64,000 bases of DNA, from positions 1,922,001 to 1,986,000 of the forward strand of contig NC_020891.1 of assembly GCF_000355695.1 (NCBI RefSeq). Direction: 5' to 3'. Shown here in pieces: positions 28,549-38,847 of the stretch (positions are counted from its first letter, which is position 1; the number at the start of each line of letters is the position of its first letter). This stretch comes from Clavibacter nebraskensis NCPPB 2581 (lineage in GTDB: Bacteria > Actinomycetota > Actinomycetes > Actinomycetales > Microbacteriaceae). The notes beneath the pieces were generated by a model that had not been told where the DNA came from, searched no databases, and saw nothing but the letters and a program-made list of their open reading frames with translations. A program made the position numbers and the translations under genes.

Positions 28549-29514
28549 TCAGGCGCCGTGGCGGAGAGCCGCCGCGTGGCGTCGCGCGAGGTCGGCCGCG
28601 CCCACGACGCCGGCGTCGTTGACGAGCTCGGCGATGCGGAACTCCGCCTCCGGGTGGTATCCGCGGGCCGGGAGGTGCGCGAGGTAGGCCTCGCGGATCG
28701 GGTCGAGGAGGAGGTCGCCCGCCTGCGCGACGCCGCCGCCGATGACGAACATCTGCGGGTCGAGGATCGCGCCGATGCTGGCGGCCGCCTCGCCGAGCCA
28801 GCCGCCGAGGCGACGGAGGGCGAGGAGCGCGCCGGGGTCGCCGGCCTGGATGAGGTCGCTGACGTCGTGGCCGGTGAGCGTGCCCACCTCGCGCCGCCGC
28901 GCCGCGAGGCCCTCGCCGTGCGTGCCGCCGAGGTCGGCGAGCTCGTCCGCGGTGCGCAGGAGCGCGCGGCCGGATCCGTACTGCTCGATGCAGCCCCGGG
29001 CGCCGCACCCGCACGGCAGGCCGTCGGGCACGACGCGCATGTGGCCGAGCTCGGCGCCCGCGCCGAAGCCGCCGCGGAACAGGCGGTCGTCGGCGACGAT
29101 CGCGCCGCCCACGCCCGTGCCGATCGTGAGCGTGACCATGTCGCTGACCAGGCGGCCCGCGCCGTAGCGGAACTCGGCCCAGCCCGCGGCGTTCGCGTCG
29201 TTCTCGATGACGATGGGCACGTCGATCCGGCCACGCAGCTTCTCGCGCACCGGCTCGTTGCGCCAGTTGATGTTCGGGGCATAGTAGACGGAGGACTGCG
29301 CGGCGTCGATGAAGCCCGCCGCCGCGACGCCCACGGCGGCGACGTCGGGGTGCTCGGCGCGGAGCCGGCCGACCATCGCGACGACGGACTCGACGATGGC
29401 GTCCGGGCTGCTCGCCTCCGTGGGCGTGCGCTCCTCGGCCGCGATGGCGCCGAGCTCGTCGACCACGGCCCCCGCGATCTTCGTCCCGCCGATGTCGATC
29501 CCTATTGCATGCAC
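28549..29514 (-). CDS. ROK-family glucokinase
   Basis: ATP-dependent sugar kinase, most likely glucokinase. The N-terminal phosphate-binding motif is IGIDIGGTKIAGAVVD and the ATP-binding LTIGTGVGGAIV. The catalytic block ENDANAAGWAEF and the zinc-binding ROK signature (GHMRVVPDGLPCGCGARGC) are both intact. The GTG at 29514 is chosen because the conserved N-terminus starts there; the upstream frame has no family similarity. An upstream GGAAGGG lies about 9-10 nt away. The gene is divergent from the acyl-CoA synthetase. Confidence 0.92.
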   Translation of the reverse strand: MHAIGIDIGGTKIAGAVVDELGAIAAEERTPTEASSPDAIVESVVAMVGRLRAEHPDVAAVGVAAAGFIDAAQSSVYYAPNINWRNEPVREKLRGRIDVPIVIENDANAAGWAEFRYGAGRLVSDMVTLTIGTGVGGAIVADDRLFRGGFGAGAELGHMRVVPDGLPCGCGARGCIEQYGSGRALLRTADELADLGGTHGEGLAARRREVGTLTGHDVSDLIQAGDPGALLALRRLGGWLGEAAASIGAILDPQMFVIGGGVAQAGDLLLDPIREAYLAHLPARGYHPEAEFRIAELVNDAGVVGAADLARRHAAALRHGA

Positions 29515-29546
29515 TCCGCGGGCCCTTCCGTTCGTCTCGCCCGTCG

Positions 29547-29552
29547 ATCCTA
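29547..29552 (-). promoter_or_regulatory. Candidate -10 box for the glucokinase gene
   Basis: TAGGAT on the minus strand, 32 nt before the GTG start, in the 131-bp divergent gap. Confidence 0.4.
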
Positions 29553-29605
29553 CTGACGCGACGGGCGCCCCCGACCGGGGACGAGCGCGCGGGCCCGGCC
29601 GCCCA

Positions 29606-29611
29606 TAAGCT
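29606..29611 (+). promoter_or_regulatory. Candidate -10 box for the acyl-CoA synthetase gene
   Basis: TAAGCT, 34 nt before the GTG start; the leader contains a GAGGGAG ribosome site. Confidence 0.4.
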
Positions 29612-29645
29612 GATGCCATCCATTTCCGGTACCGAGGGAGTTGCC

Positions 29646-31472
<1,827 letters not shown>

Positions 31473-31479
31473 TCGCAGG

Positions 31480-31509
31480 CGTCGGCCCGCGCGAGCGCGC
31501 GAGCCGACG
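31480..31509. terminator. Bidirectional hairpin between acyl-CoA synthetase and deformylase genes
   Basis: CGTCGGC at 31480-31486 pairs with GCCGACG at 31503-31509, with an inner GCGCG/CGCGC stem. It sits in a 43-bp convergent gap. Confidence 0.65.
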
Positions 31510-31515
31510 GCCTGG

Positions 31516-32007
31516 TCAGAACCAGTCGGACTCGCGCACCTGCTTCATGGCCTCGCGGCGGCGCTGCTTGTCGAGCCGGTCGAGGTAGACGAGGCCGTCG
31601 AGGTGGTCGACCTCGTGCTGGAAGGCCTGCGCGAGGACGCCCGAGCCCTCGATGCGGACGGGCTTCCCGTCGAGGTCGAGCCCCGAGATGACGGCCTCGG
31701 GGTGGCGCATGGTGGGGAACCAGAGGCCCGGCACCGAGAGGCAGCCCTCGTCGACGAGGACGGCCTCGCCGCGCAGCTCCTCGATGACGGGGTTGAGGAC
31801 GTAGCCGAACGCCGGCCCCACGTTGTAGCTGAAGGCCCGGAGGTTGACGCCGATCTGCGCGGCGGCCACCCCGGCGCGGCCGTCGGGCCGCACGCTGTCG
31901 AGGAGGTCCTCGACCAGGGAGCGCACGCCCTCGTCGATCTCGCGGATCTCCGAGGAGACGGTCTTCAGCACCGGATCGCCGAACAGGCGGATCTGTCGTT
32001 CAGTCAT
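31516..32007 (-). CDS. def: Peptide deformylase
   Basis: Removes the formyl group from nascent N-formylmethionine. All three motifs are present: AGVAAAQIG (motif 1), EGCLSVPG (motif 2, metal-binding cysteine) and QHEVDHLDG (motif 3, metal-binding histidines and catalytic glutamate). The 163-residue length is usual. The ATG at 32007 has GGAAG about 6 nt upstream. The mycothione reductase gene lies upstream, with its stop 34 nt away. Confidence 0.96.
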   Translation of the reverse strand: MTERQIRLFGDPVLKTVSSEIREIDEGVRSLVEDLLDSVRPDGRAGVAAAQIGVNLRAFSYNVGPAFGYVLNPVIEELRGEAVLVDEGCLSVPGLWFPTMRHPEAVISGLDLDGKPVRIEGSGVLAQAFQHEVDHLDGLVYLDRLDKQRRREAMKQVRESDWF

Positions 32008-32041
32008 TCTCTGCTTCCGTGGGTCCTAGTCCGGCGGCGGG

Positions 32042-33514
32042 TCAGGATCGACCAGCCCCCGCGGGCGCGTCGCCCTGGCCATTCTCCCGTGCCCAGTCGG
32101 CCACCGCGGACTCGGCGGCGAGCAGCGCGTTCTCGACGATCTCCGTCACGGCCGGGTGCGGCCAGTACTGCGCCCGGGCGAGGCCCGTGACCCGGTGCCC
32201 GAGGCTCGCGGCCATGAGGAGCGGCTGGATCAGCGCCGCGGAGTCCGAGCCGATGATGTGCGCGCCGAGGAGGGTGCCGCCGTCGCGCGGATCCACCACG
32301 AGCTTGCAGAACGAGGTCGTGTCCTCGAGCGCCCAGCCCCACGCGGTGGACGAGTACGGCTGCTCGATCGTGACGACGGGTCCGGCCTCGCGCGCCTCCG
32401 CCTCCGTGAGGCCGAACGAGCCGATCTGCGGGCGCGAGAAGACCGCCAGCGGCACGGGCCCGGGCGCACCGCCGATCAGGTCGTCCGGGTGCAGGAGGTT
32501 GTGCTGCACGACGCGGGCCTGGTGGTTGGCCACGTGCTTGAGCTGGTGGTCGGCGCTGATGTCGCCGAGCGCGAAGACGCCGGGGACCGGCTCGCCGCCC
32601 GCGAGGACGCGCTGCCGGTCGTCGACCACGATGCGGCCGTCGTCGTGCAGGTCGTAGCCCGCGTTCACGACGGCGAGCGTGTCCGTGTTGGGGACGCGCC
32701 CGAGGGCGACCAGCACGGCCTCGGTCTCGACCAGGTGGCCGGACGCGAGACGCGACCTGAGCACGTCGCCGTCGCGCTCGATCTCCTCCACCTCGCAGTC
32801 GGTGATCACGTCCCACTGCGTGCGCGCGAGCGTCGTGAAGCGCGTCGAGACGTCCTCGTCGAGGTTGCCGAGCAGGTGCGCGGAGCGCGCGACCTGCGTC
32901 ACGTGCACGCCGAGGTGGCTGAAGACGTGCGCGAACTCGGCCGCCACGTAGCCGCCGCCGACGATGAGGAGCGAGGCCGGCAGCGCGGCGATGCGCATGA
33001 TCGAGTCGGAGTCGTGGATGTCCGGGTCGGGCGCGTAGACGGCCTGCAGCGGCCGGGGGCGGGAGCCAGCCGCGAGCACGATCCGGTCGGCGGTGATCCG
33101 CTGCCCGCTCGCCGACACGAGCTCGCCGGGCGCCTCGAAGCCCACGCTCTCGCGCAGCAGCGTGATGTTCTCCGAGCCGCTCTCGCGCCACTCGCGGCCG
33201 TCCTCGCTGATGGCGTCGATGCGGCCGAAGACGCGGTCGCTGATCGCGGGCCAGTCCACGGCGTCCACCGACGCGCGGATGCCGAGCGCGGCGCCGTCGC
33301 GCGTCTCCGCCGCGATGTCGGCCACGTGCACGAGCATCTTCGTGGGGATGCAGCCCGCGTTGAGGCAGGTGCCGCCGAAGTGCTCGCCGTCGTCGACGAG
33401 CAGCACGCGCTGGTCGGCGAAGCGCTCGTCGACGATCGAGTTGCCGGATCCGGCACCCACGATCACGAGGTCGTAGTGCTCGTCCTGCTGCGGGTCCTGC
33501 TGTGCGTCCGTCAT
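32042..33514 (-). CDS. mtr: Mycothione reductase (FAD-dependent disulfide oxidoreductase)
   Basis: Reduces mycothiol disulfide with NADPH. The N-terminus has LVIVGAGSGNSIVDERF (FAD-binding) and the redox-active disulfide GGTCLNAGCIPTKM. A second Rossmann motif LLIVGGGYVAAEFA binds NADPH, and the C-terminal dimerisation domain ends with AQYWPHPAVTEIVENALL, where mycothione reductases have the catalytic His. GNSIVDERF-type N-termini and the short WPHPA block favour mycothione over dihydrolipoamide or glutathione reductases. The ATG at 33514 has AGGAGGAG, which overlaps the stop codon of the upstream pyc gene, so the two are co-transcribed. Confidence 0.85.
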   Translation of the reverse strand: MTDAQQDPQQDEHYDLVIVGAGSGNSIVDERFADQRVLLVDDGEHFGGTCLNAGCIPTKMLVHVADIAAETRDGAALGIRASVDAVDWPAISDRVFGRIDAISEDGREWRESGSENITLLRESVGFEAPGELVSASGQRITADRIVLAAGSRPRPLQAVYAPDPDIHDSDSIMRIAALPASLLIVGGGYVAAEFAHVFSHLGVHVTQVARSAHLLGNLDEDVSTRFTTLARTQWDVITDCEVEEIERDGDVLRSRLASGHLVETEAVLVALGRVPNTDTLAVVNAGYDLHDDGRIVVDDRQRVLAGGEPVPGVFALGDISADHQLKHVANHQARVVQHNLLHPDDLIGGAPGPVPLAVFSRPQIGSFGLTEAEAREAGPVVTIEQPYSSTAWGWALEDTTSFCKLVVDPRDGGTLLGAHIIGSDSAALIQPLLMAASLGHRVTGLARAQYWPHPAVTEIVENALLAAESAVADWARENGQGDAPAGAGRS

Positions 33515-33529
33515 CTGGTGGCTCTCCTC

Positions 33530-36500
33530 CTAGGGCTCTACGATCACGAGCAGGTCGCCCGCGTCGACCTGCTGGGTTGTGGGGACCGCGAGGCGCGCGA
33601 CGCGGCCCGCGACGGGCGACGTGATGGCCGCCTCCATCTTCATCGCCTCGATGGACGCGACCGGCTGGCCGGCGGCGACGACCTGGCCCTCCTCGACCTT
33701 GAGGGTCACGACCCCGGAGAACGGCGCCGACACGTGGCCGGGGTTCGCCGGGTCCCCGCGCTCGGCCACGGTCGTGGTGACGGCGATGCCGCGGTCGCGC
33801 ACGAACACCGGACGGAGCTGCCCGTTCATGACGACCATGACGGTGCGCATGCCCGACTCGTCGGCGTCGCCGACGGCCTCCAGCGCGATGAGGACCTCGA
33901 CGCCCCGGCTGATCCGCACCGCGTGCTCCTGGCCCGGGCGGAGGCCGTGCAGGTAGTCGTCCGTGTCGAGCACGGAGAGGTCGCCGAACAGCTCCCGGAT
34001 GGTCTCGAACTGCTCGGTCGGCTGCGGGAAGAGCAGGCGGTTGAGCGCGCGGCGTCGCTCGGCGCCCGGCAGCTCGAGCGCGGCGCGGTCCTCGGCGAAC
34101 AGCGGAGTGACGCCGATCCGCACGTCCCGGCCCTGGAGCACGCGCGTGCGGAAGGGCTCGGGCCAGCCGCCGGGCAGATCGCCGAGCTCGCCCGCCATGA
34201 AGCCGACCACCGAGTCGGGGATGTCGTAGTCCTGCGGGTTCCGCTCGAAGTCGGCCGGGTCGGCCTTTGCGGCCGCGAGCTGGAGGGCGAGGTCGCCGAC
34301 CACCTTGGACGACGGCGTGACCTTCGGGATGCGGCCGAGGATCCGGTCGGCCGCCTGGTACATGTCCTCGATGAGCTCGAAGTCGTCGGCGAGGCCGAGC
34401 GCGATGGCCTGCTGCCGCAGGTTCGAGAGCTGGCCGCCGGGGATCTCGTGCCGGTACACACGCCCGGTCGGGCCGGCCAACCCGGACTCGAACGGCCGGT
34501 AGAGGCGGCGGACCGCCTCCCAATAGGGCTCGAGGTCGCTGACCGCGTCGAGCGAGAGGCCCGTGTCGCGCTCGGTGTCCGCGAGGGCCGCGACGAGCGC
34601 GGACGCCGACGGCTGGCTCGTCGTGCCCGACATGGGCGCGCTCGCCACGTCGACCGCGTCGGCGCCGGCGCGGCTGGCTGCGAGCAAGGTCGCGAGCTGG
34701 CCGCCCGCGGTGTCGTGCGTGTGCACGTGCACCGGCAGGTCGAACTCGCGGCGCAACGCGGTGACGAGGCGCTCGGCCGCGGCGGGGCGGAGGAGCCCGG
34801 CCATGTCCTTGATCGCGAGGACGTGCGCGCCGGCGGCCACGCTGCGCTCCGCGAGCCGCAGGTAGTAGTCGAGCGTGTAGAGGTCCTCGGCGGGATCCAG
34901 CAGGTTGCCCGTGTAGCAGAGCGCGACCTCGGCGACAGTGGTGCCGGTGGCGAGCACGGAGTCGATGGCCGGCCGCATCCGTTCGACGTCGTTGAGCGCG
35001 TCGAAGATGCGGAAGACGTCGACGCCGGTGGCGGCCGACTCCTGCACGAACGCGTCTGTGACCGCGGTGGGGTACGGCGTGTAGCCGACGGTGTTGGCGC
35101 CGCGCAGCAGCATCTGGATCGCGACGTTCGGCAGCGCCTCGCGGAGCGACGCGAGCCGCTCCCACGGGTCCTCGCCGAGGAAGCGGAGCGCGACGTCGTA
35201 GGTGGCCCCGCCCCACGCCTCGACCGAGAGCAGCTCGGGCGTCGTGCGCGCGACGTACGGGGCGACCGCGACGAGGTCGCGCGTGCGCACGCGCGTGGCC
35301 AGCAGCGACTGGTGAGCGTCGCGGAACGTCGTCTCCGTGACGGCGAGGGCGGTCTGCGCGCGAAGGGCCTCGGCGAAGCCGAGCGGGCCGAGCTCGAGGA
35401 GGCGCTGGCGGGATCCCGCGGGCGCCGGCAGCCGGAGGTCGGCGTCGGGCAGCTTGTCGGCGGGCCGGACGACCGCGGTGCGGGGACCGTTCGGCTGGTT
35501 GACGGTGACGTCGGCCAGCCAGTTGAGGATCTTCGTCCCGCGGTCCTTCGACACGTTGCTGCGCACGAGGCCCGGCCGCTCGTCGATGAAGGACGTGCTG
35601 ATGTCGCCCGCCTGGAAGTCGGGGTCGTCGAGCACGCCCTGGAGGAACGGGATGTTCGTGGAGACGCCACGGATCCGGAACTCGGCGAGGGCCCGCTTGG
35701 CGCGCGTGACGGCGGTCGGGAAGTCGCGCCCGCGGCACGTGAGCTTCGCGAGCATCGAGTCGAAGTGGGGGCTGATCTGCGCGCCCGTGGCGACCGTGCC
35801 GCCGTCGATGCGGATCCCGCCACCGCCCGGCGACCGGTACGTCGTGATCTTGCCTGTATCCGGGCGGAAGCCCTGGGCCAGGTCCTCCGTCGTGATGCGG
35901 CACTGGAGCGCCGCGCCGCGCAACGCGATCGCGTCCTGGCGGAGGCCCAGCTCCGCGAGGGTCTCCCCCGCCGCGATGCGCATCTGCGCCTGCACGAGGT
36001 CGATGTCGGTCACCTCCTCCGTCACGGTGTGCTCGACCTGGATCCGCGGGTTCATCTCGATGAAGACGTGCTGTCCCGCCCGCGGCCCGTCCGTGTCCAG
36101 CAGGAACTCGACCGTCCCGGCGTTGACGTAGCCGATGCTCCGGGCGAAGGCGATCGCGTGCGCGTGCATGGCGTCGCGGATCGCGGGGTCGAGGTTCGGC
36201 GCGGGGGCGATCTCCACGACCTTCTGGTGCCGCCGCTGCACCGAGCAGTCGCGCTCGAAGAGGTGCACGGTCTCCCCCGTGGCGTCGGCGAGGATCTGCA
36301 CCTCGATGTGCCGCGGCCGGAGCACGGCCTGCTCAAGGAACATGGTCGGATCGCCGAAGGCGCTGTCGGCCTCGCGCATCGCGGCCCGGAGCGCGTCCTC
36401 GAGGTCCTCCGCGCGCTCGACGCGCCGCATGCCGCGGCCGCCGCCGCCCGCGACGGCCTTCGCGAAGATCGGGAACCCGATGCCCGCGGCCTGCTCGAGC

Positions 36501-36931
36501 AGCAGGTCGACGTCGGTGGACGGCGGCGTCGAGGCGAGGACCGGCACCCCGGCCGCGGTCGCGTGCTCCTTCGCCGTGACCTTGTTGCCCGCCATCTCGA
36601 GCACGCCGGCGTCGGGGCCGATGAAGACGATGCCGTTCGCGGCCGCGGCACGCGCGAGGTCGGGGTTCTCGGAGAGGAAGCCGTACCCCGGGTAGATCGC
36701 GTCGGCACCCGACTCCTTCGCCACGCGGATGATCTCGTCGACGTCGAGGTACGCCCGGACGGGGTGCCCCTCCTCGCCGATCAGGTAGGCCTCGTCCGCC
36801 TTGAGGCGGTGCAGCGAGTGCCGGTCCTCGTGCGGGTAGACGGCCACCGTGCGGGCGCCCAGCTCGACGGCGGCGCGGAACGCGCGGATCGCGATCTCCC
36901 CGCGGTTGGCGACCAGGATCTTCTCGAACAT
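33530..36931 (-). CDS. pyc: Pyruvate carboxylase
   Basis: Biotin-dependent anaplerotic enzyme that makes oxaloacetate from pyruvate. The 1133-residue single chain contains biotin carboxylase (1 to about 450, with MFEKILVANRGEIAIRAF and the glycine-rich loop AVAGGGGRGMRRV), a carboxyltransferase domain (about 530-800, with IFDALNDVERMRPA, IKDMAGLL and HTHDTAG), and the biotin domain with AMKMEA (K1098). The ATG at 36931 has AGAGG 7 nt upstream. It is divergent from the ParA-like gene. Confidence 0.97.
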   Translation of the reverse strand: MFEKILVANRGEIAIRAFRAAVELGARTVAVYPHEDRHSLHRLKADEAYLIGEEGHPVRAYLDVDEIIRVAKESGADAIYPGYGFLSENPDLARAAAANGIVFIGPDAGVLEMAGNKVTAKEHATAAGVPVLASTPPSTDVDLLLEQAAGIGFPIFAKAVAGGGGRGMRRVERAEDLEDALRAAMREADSAFGDPTMFLEQAVLRPRHIEVQILADATGETVHLFERDCSVQRRHQKVVEIAPAPNLDPAIRDAMHAHAIAFARSIGYVNAGTVEFLLDTDGPRAGQHVFIEMNPRIQVEHTVTEEVTDIDLVQAQMRIAAGETLAELGLRQDAIALRGAALQCRITTEDLAQGFRPDTGKITTYRSPGGGGIRIDGGTVATGAQISPHFDSMLAKLTCRGRDFPTAVTRAKRALAEFRIRGVSTNIPFLQGVLDDPDFQAGDISTSFIDERPGLVRSNVSKDRGTKILNWLADVTVNQPNGPRTAVVRPADKLPDADLRLPAPAGSRQRLLELGPLGFAEALRAQTALAVTETTFRDAHQSLLATRVRTRDLVAVAPYVARTTPELLSVEAWGGATYDVALRFLGEDPWERLASLREALPNVAIQMLLRGANTVGYTPYPTAVTDAFVQESAATGVDVFRIFDALNDVERMRPAIDSVLATGTTVAEVALCYTGNLLDPAEDLYTLDYYLRLAERSVAAGAHVLAIKDMAGLLRPAAAERLVTALRREFDLPVHVHTHDTAGGQLATLLAASRAGADAVDVASAPMSGTTSQPSASALVAALADTERDTGLSLDAVSDLEPYWEAVRRLYRPFESGLAGPTGRVYRHEIPGGQLSNLRQQAIALGLADDFELIEDMYQAADRILGRIPKVTPSSKVVGDLALQLAAAKADPADFERNPQDYDIPDSVVGFMAGELGDLPGGWPEPFRTRVLQGRDVRIGVTPLFAEDRAALELPGAERRRALNRLLFPQPTEQFETIRELFGDLSVLDTDDYLHGLRPGQEHAVRISRGVEVLIALEAVGDADESGMRTVMVVMNGQLRPVFVRDRGIAVTTTVAERGDPANPGHVSAPFSGVVTLKVEEGQVVAAGQPVASIEAMKMEAAITSPVAGRVARLAVPTTQQVDAGDLLVIVEP

Positions 36932-36997
36932 GGCGGGGCCTCTCGTCGGATGGGGCTTGGGCACCCCCGCGTTTAGGTCTTCCCAGAATATCGACGG

Positions 36998-37003
36998 TAG
37001 CCT
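36998..37003 (+). promoter_or_regulatory. Leaderless promoter -10 for the ParA-like gene
   Basis: TAGCCT, 7 nt before the GTG start at 37011, with no ribosome site between. Confidence 0.5.
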
Positions 37004-37010
37004 CTCCCAC

Positions 37011-37823
37011 GTGCATGTACTGAGCGTCAGCTCCCTCAAGGGGGGCGTGGGCAAGACCACAGTGACCCTGGGACTGGCGTCCGCCGCCTTCTCCCGCGGC
37101 TTGAGGACCCTCGTGGTCGATCTCGACCCGCAGGCCGACGTGTCGACGGGCATGGACATCCAGGTCGCCGGCCACCTGAACGTCGCCGACGTCCTCGCCT
37201 CCCCCAAGGAGAAGATCGTCCGCGCGGCCATCGCGCCCAGCGGCTGGACCAAGGGGCGCCCCGGCACCATCGACGTCATGATCGGCAGCCCGTCCGCCAT
37301 CAACTTCGACGGCCCGCACCCGAGCATCCGCGACATCTGGAAGCTCGAGGAGGCCCTCGCCAACGTCGAGGCCGACTACGACCTCGTGCTCATCGACTGC
37401 GCCCCGTCGCTCAACGCCCTCACGCGCACCGCGTGGGCGGCCAGCGACCGCGTGACGGTCGTCACCGAGCCCGGCCTCTTCTCGGTCGCCGCCGCCGACC
37501 GAGCGCTCCGCGCCATCGAGGAGATCCGCCGCGGCCTGTCACCGCGCCTGCAGCCCCTCGGCATCATCGTCAACCGCGCCCGCGTGCAGTCGCTCGAGCA
37601 CCAGTTCCGCATCAAGGAGCTCCGCGACATGTTCGGCCCACTCGTCCTCAGCCCGCAGCTGCCCGAGCGCACGTCGCTCCAGCAGGCGCAGGGCGCGGCG
37701 AAGCCGCTGCACGTGTGGCCCGGCGAGAGCGCGCAGGAGATGGCGCGCAACTTCGACCAGCTGCTCGAGCGCATCATGCGCACGGCCAAGATCGGCGACT
37801 ACGCGGAGAACGCCGCGCGCTGA
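37011..37823 (+). CDS. Orphan ParA/Soj-family ATPase
   Basis: Deviant Walker ATPase of the ParA/MinD class. The protein begins MHVLSVSSLKGGVGKTTVTLGL, the deviant Walker A with signature lysine, followed by VVDLDPQADVSTGMD and the Walker B-like LVLIDCAPSLN. The 270 residues are compact with no N-terminal DNA-binding domain, and no parB lies next to it, so it is probably an orphan that positions some cargo other than a replicon. The GTG at 37011 is chosen because the conserved N-terminus starts there and the promoter is leaderless. Confidence 0.9.
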   Translation: MHVLSVSSLKGGVGKTTVTLGLASAAFSRGLRTLVVDLDPQADVSTGMDIQVAGHLNVADVLASPKEKIVRAAIAPSGWTKGRPGTIDVMIGSPSAINFDGPHPSIRDIWKLEEALANVEADYDLVLIDCAPSLNALTRTAWAASDRVTVVTEPGLFSVAAADRALRAIEEIRRGLSPRLQPLGIIVNRARVQSLEHQFRIKELRDMFGPLVLSPQLPERTSLQQAQGAAKPLHVWPGESAQEMARNFDQLLERIMRTAKIGDYAENAAR

Positions 37824-37840
37824 CCCGCTCGAAGACCTGT

Positions 37841-37865
37841 CGCCGCTCCTCCTCGAGGGGCGGCG
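37841..37865. terminator. Hairpin between ParA-like and MerR genes
   Basis: An 11-bp stem with one T-G pair at 37841-37865, followed on the plus strand by TTCGTCATCT. Convergent gap. Confidence 0.6.
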
Positions 37866-37920
37866 TTCGTCATCTCCGATGCCGGACAGCACGGGACGTG
37901 CCGCCGGCGCGCGCTCGGGT

Positions 37921-38463
37921 CTAGGACGCCTTGATGGCGCGACGGGCGGCGAGCTCGTCGGTGGGATCCACGGTCTGCGTGTCGATCTCGACGAGGGAGT
38001 GCTCCACCTCGCGGAGGACCTTGCCGACGGCGATGCCGAAGACGCCCTGGCCACGGCTCACGAGGTCGATGACCTCGTCGTTGCTGGTGCAGAGGTAGAC
38101 GCTCGCGCCGTCGCTCATGAGCGTGGTCTGCGCGAGGTCGACGACGCCGGACTCGCGGAGCTGGTTCACCGCGGTGCGGATCTGCTGCAGGGAGATGCCG
38201 GTGTCGAGGAGGCGCTTGACGAGCTTGAGGACGAGGATGTCGCGGAACCCGTAGAGGCGCTGGGTGCCGGAGCCGGAGGCCCCGCGGACGGTGGGCTCGA
38301 CGAGGCCGGTGCGGGCCCAGTAGTCGAGCTGGCGGTAGGTGATCCCCGCGGCCCGGGCGGCGACGGCGCCGCGGTAGCCCGCGCTCGCGTCCATCTCCGG
38401 GAGGCCGTCGGTGAAGAGCAGACCGAGGTCGTAGCGCCCGGAGTCCGGGGTGGAGTCGCTCAT
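37921..38463 (-). CDS. MerR-family transcriptional regulator (Rv1830-like)
   Basis: 180-residue protein with a MerR helix-turn-helix: AARAAGITYRQLDYWARTGLVEPTVRGASGSGTQRLYGFRDILVLKLVKRLLDTGISLQQIRTAV spans recognition helix and wing, and the C-terminal half lacks metal-binding cysteines. It resembles the second MerR protein of the garA-ftsR-Rv1830 group of actinobacteria, linked to growth and division. The ATG at 38463 is preferred to the GTG at 38478 because GGAAGG lies 8 nt before it. It is downstream of ftsR across a 357-bp gap. Confidence 0.88.
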   Translation of the reverse strand: MSDSTPDSGRYDLGLLFTDGLPEMDASAGYRGAVAARAAGITYRQLDYWARTGLVEPTVRGASGSGTQRLYGFRDILVLKLVKRLLDTGISLQQIRTAVNQLRESGVVDLAQTTLMSDGASVYLCTSNDEVIDLVSRGQGVFGIAVGKVLREVEHSLVEIDTQTVDPTDELAARRAIKAS

Positions 38464-38820
38464 CGTTCTGCCTTCCACCCCTCAGCGCTCGCCCCGGTGG
38501 GGTTCGCGCGCTGCTCGGGTCGGTTCGTCGGGATCGTGTTCTCACGGTAGCGGGGCCCGCGGGCCCGATCAACGACATCCGGCCGAAGCGCCCGGCGTGT
38601 CGCCCCGGCCCTCCGCCGCGCCCCCGTCGGGGGTGCGCATCGGCCGGTCCCGACGGGCCCCTCCGACGTGCGGACGGCCCCGTGCGGGCACGTCAGTCTA
38701 CGGGCCGCACCCGTCGTCGCGGGCGCGATCAGGACGACAGGCGGCCGAGCGCGGACTCCGACGCCAGCGCGACCTCAGGACGACAGACGGCCGAGCGCGG
38801 ACTCCGACGCCAGCGCGACC
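38464..38820. other. 357-bp gap between ftsR and the MerR gene
   Basis: No gene is supported here. It holds the two extra copies of the 46-bp repeat (38729-38820), an imperfect stem at 38618-38638 that could end ftsR transcription, and a 14-bp palindrome at 38553-38566 (GGGCCCGCGGGCCC). The Rv1829-type nuclease gene found between the two regulators in mycobacteria is absent. Confidence 0.6.
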
Positions 38821-38847
38821 TCAAGACGAGAGGCGGCCGAGCGCGGA
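38729..38847. repeat. 46-bp tandem repeat, about 2.6 copies, duplicating the end of ftsR
   Basis: Copy 1 is 38729-38774, copy 2 is 38775-38820, and a partial copy 3 is 38821-38847. Copies 1 and 2 differ by one base; copy 3 differs by a few more. Copy 3 is the last codons and stop of ftsR, so each full copy contains the reading R-L-S-S-stop on the minus strand plus the following intergenic bases. Confidence 0.9.

Noticed and set aside
32156-36976. Open frame of about 1600 codons on the plus strand opposite mtr and pyc
   Set aside because: Antisense to two clear genes with all catalytic motifs; the frame's composition (Arg, Val, Asp, Glu) is the usual shadow in this base composition.
36849-37010. 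N-terminal extension of the ParA-like protein
   Set aside because: The upstream frame runs into pyc's promoter region and has no ParA similarity; the conserved start is at 37011.
38729-38847. Possible short CRISPR array
   Set aside because: The units are contiguous with no spacers and the third unit is part of a coding gene.
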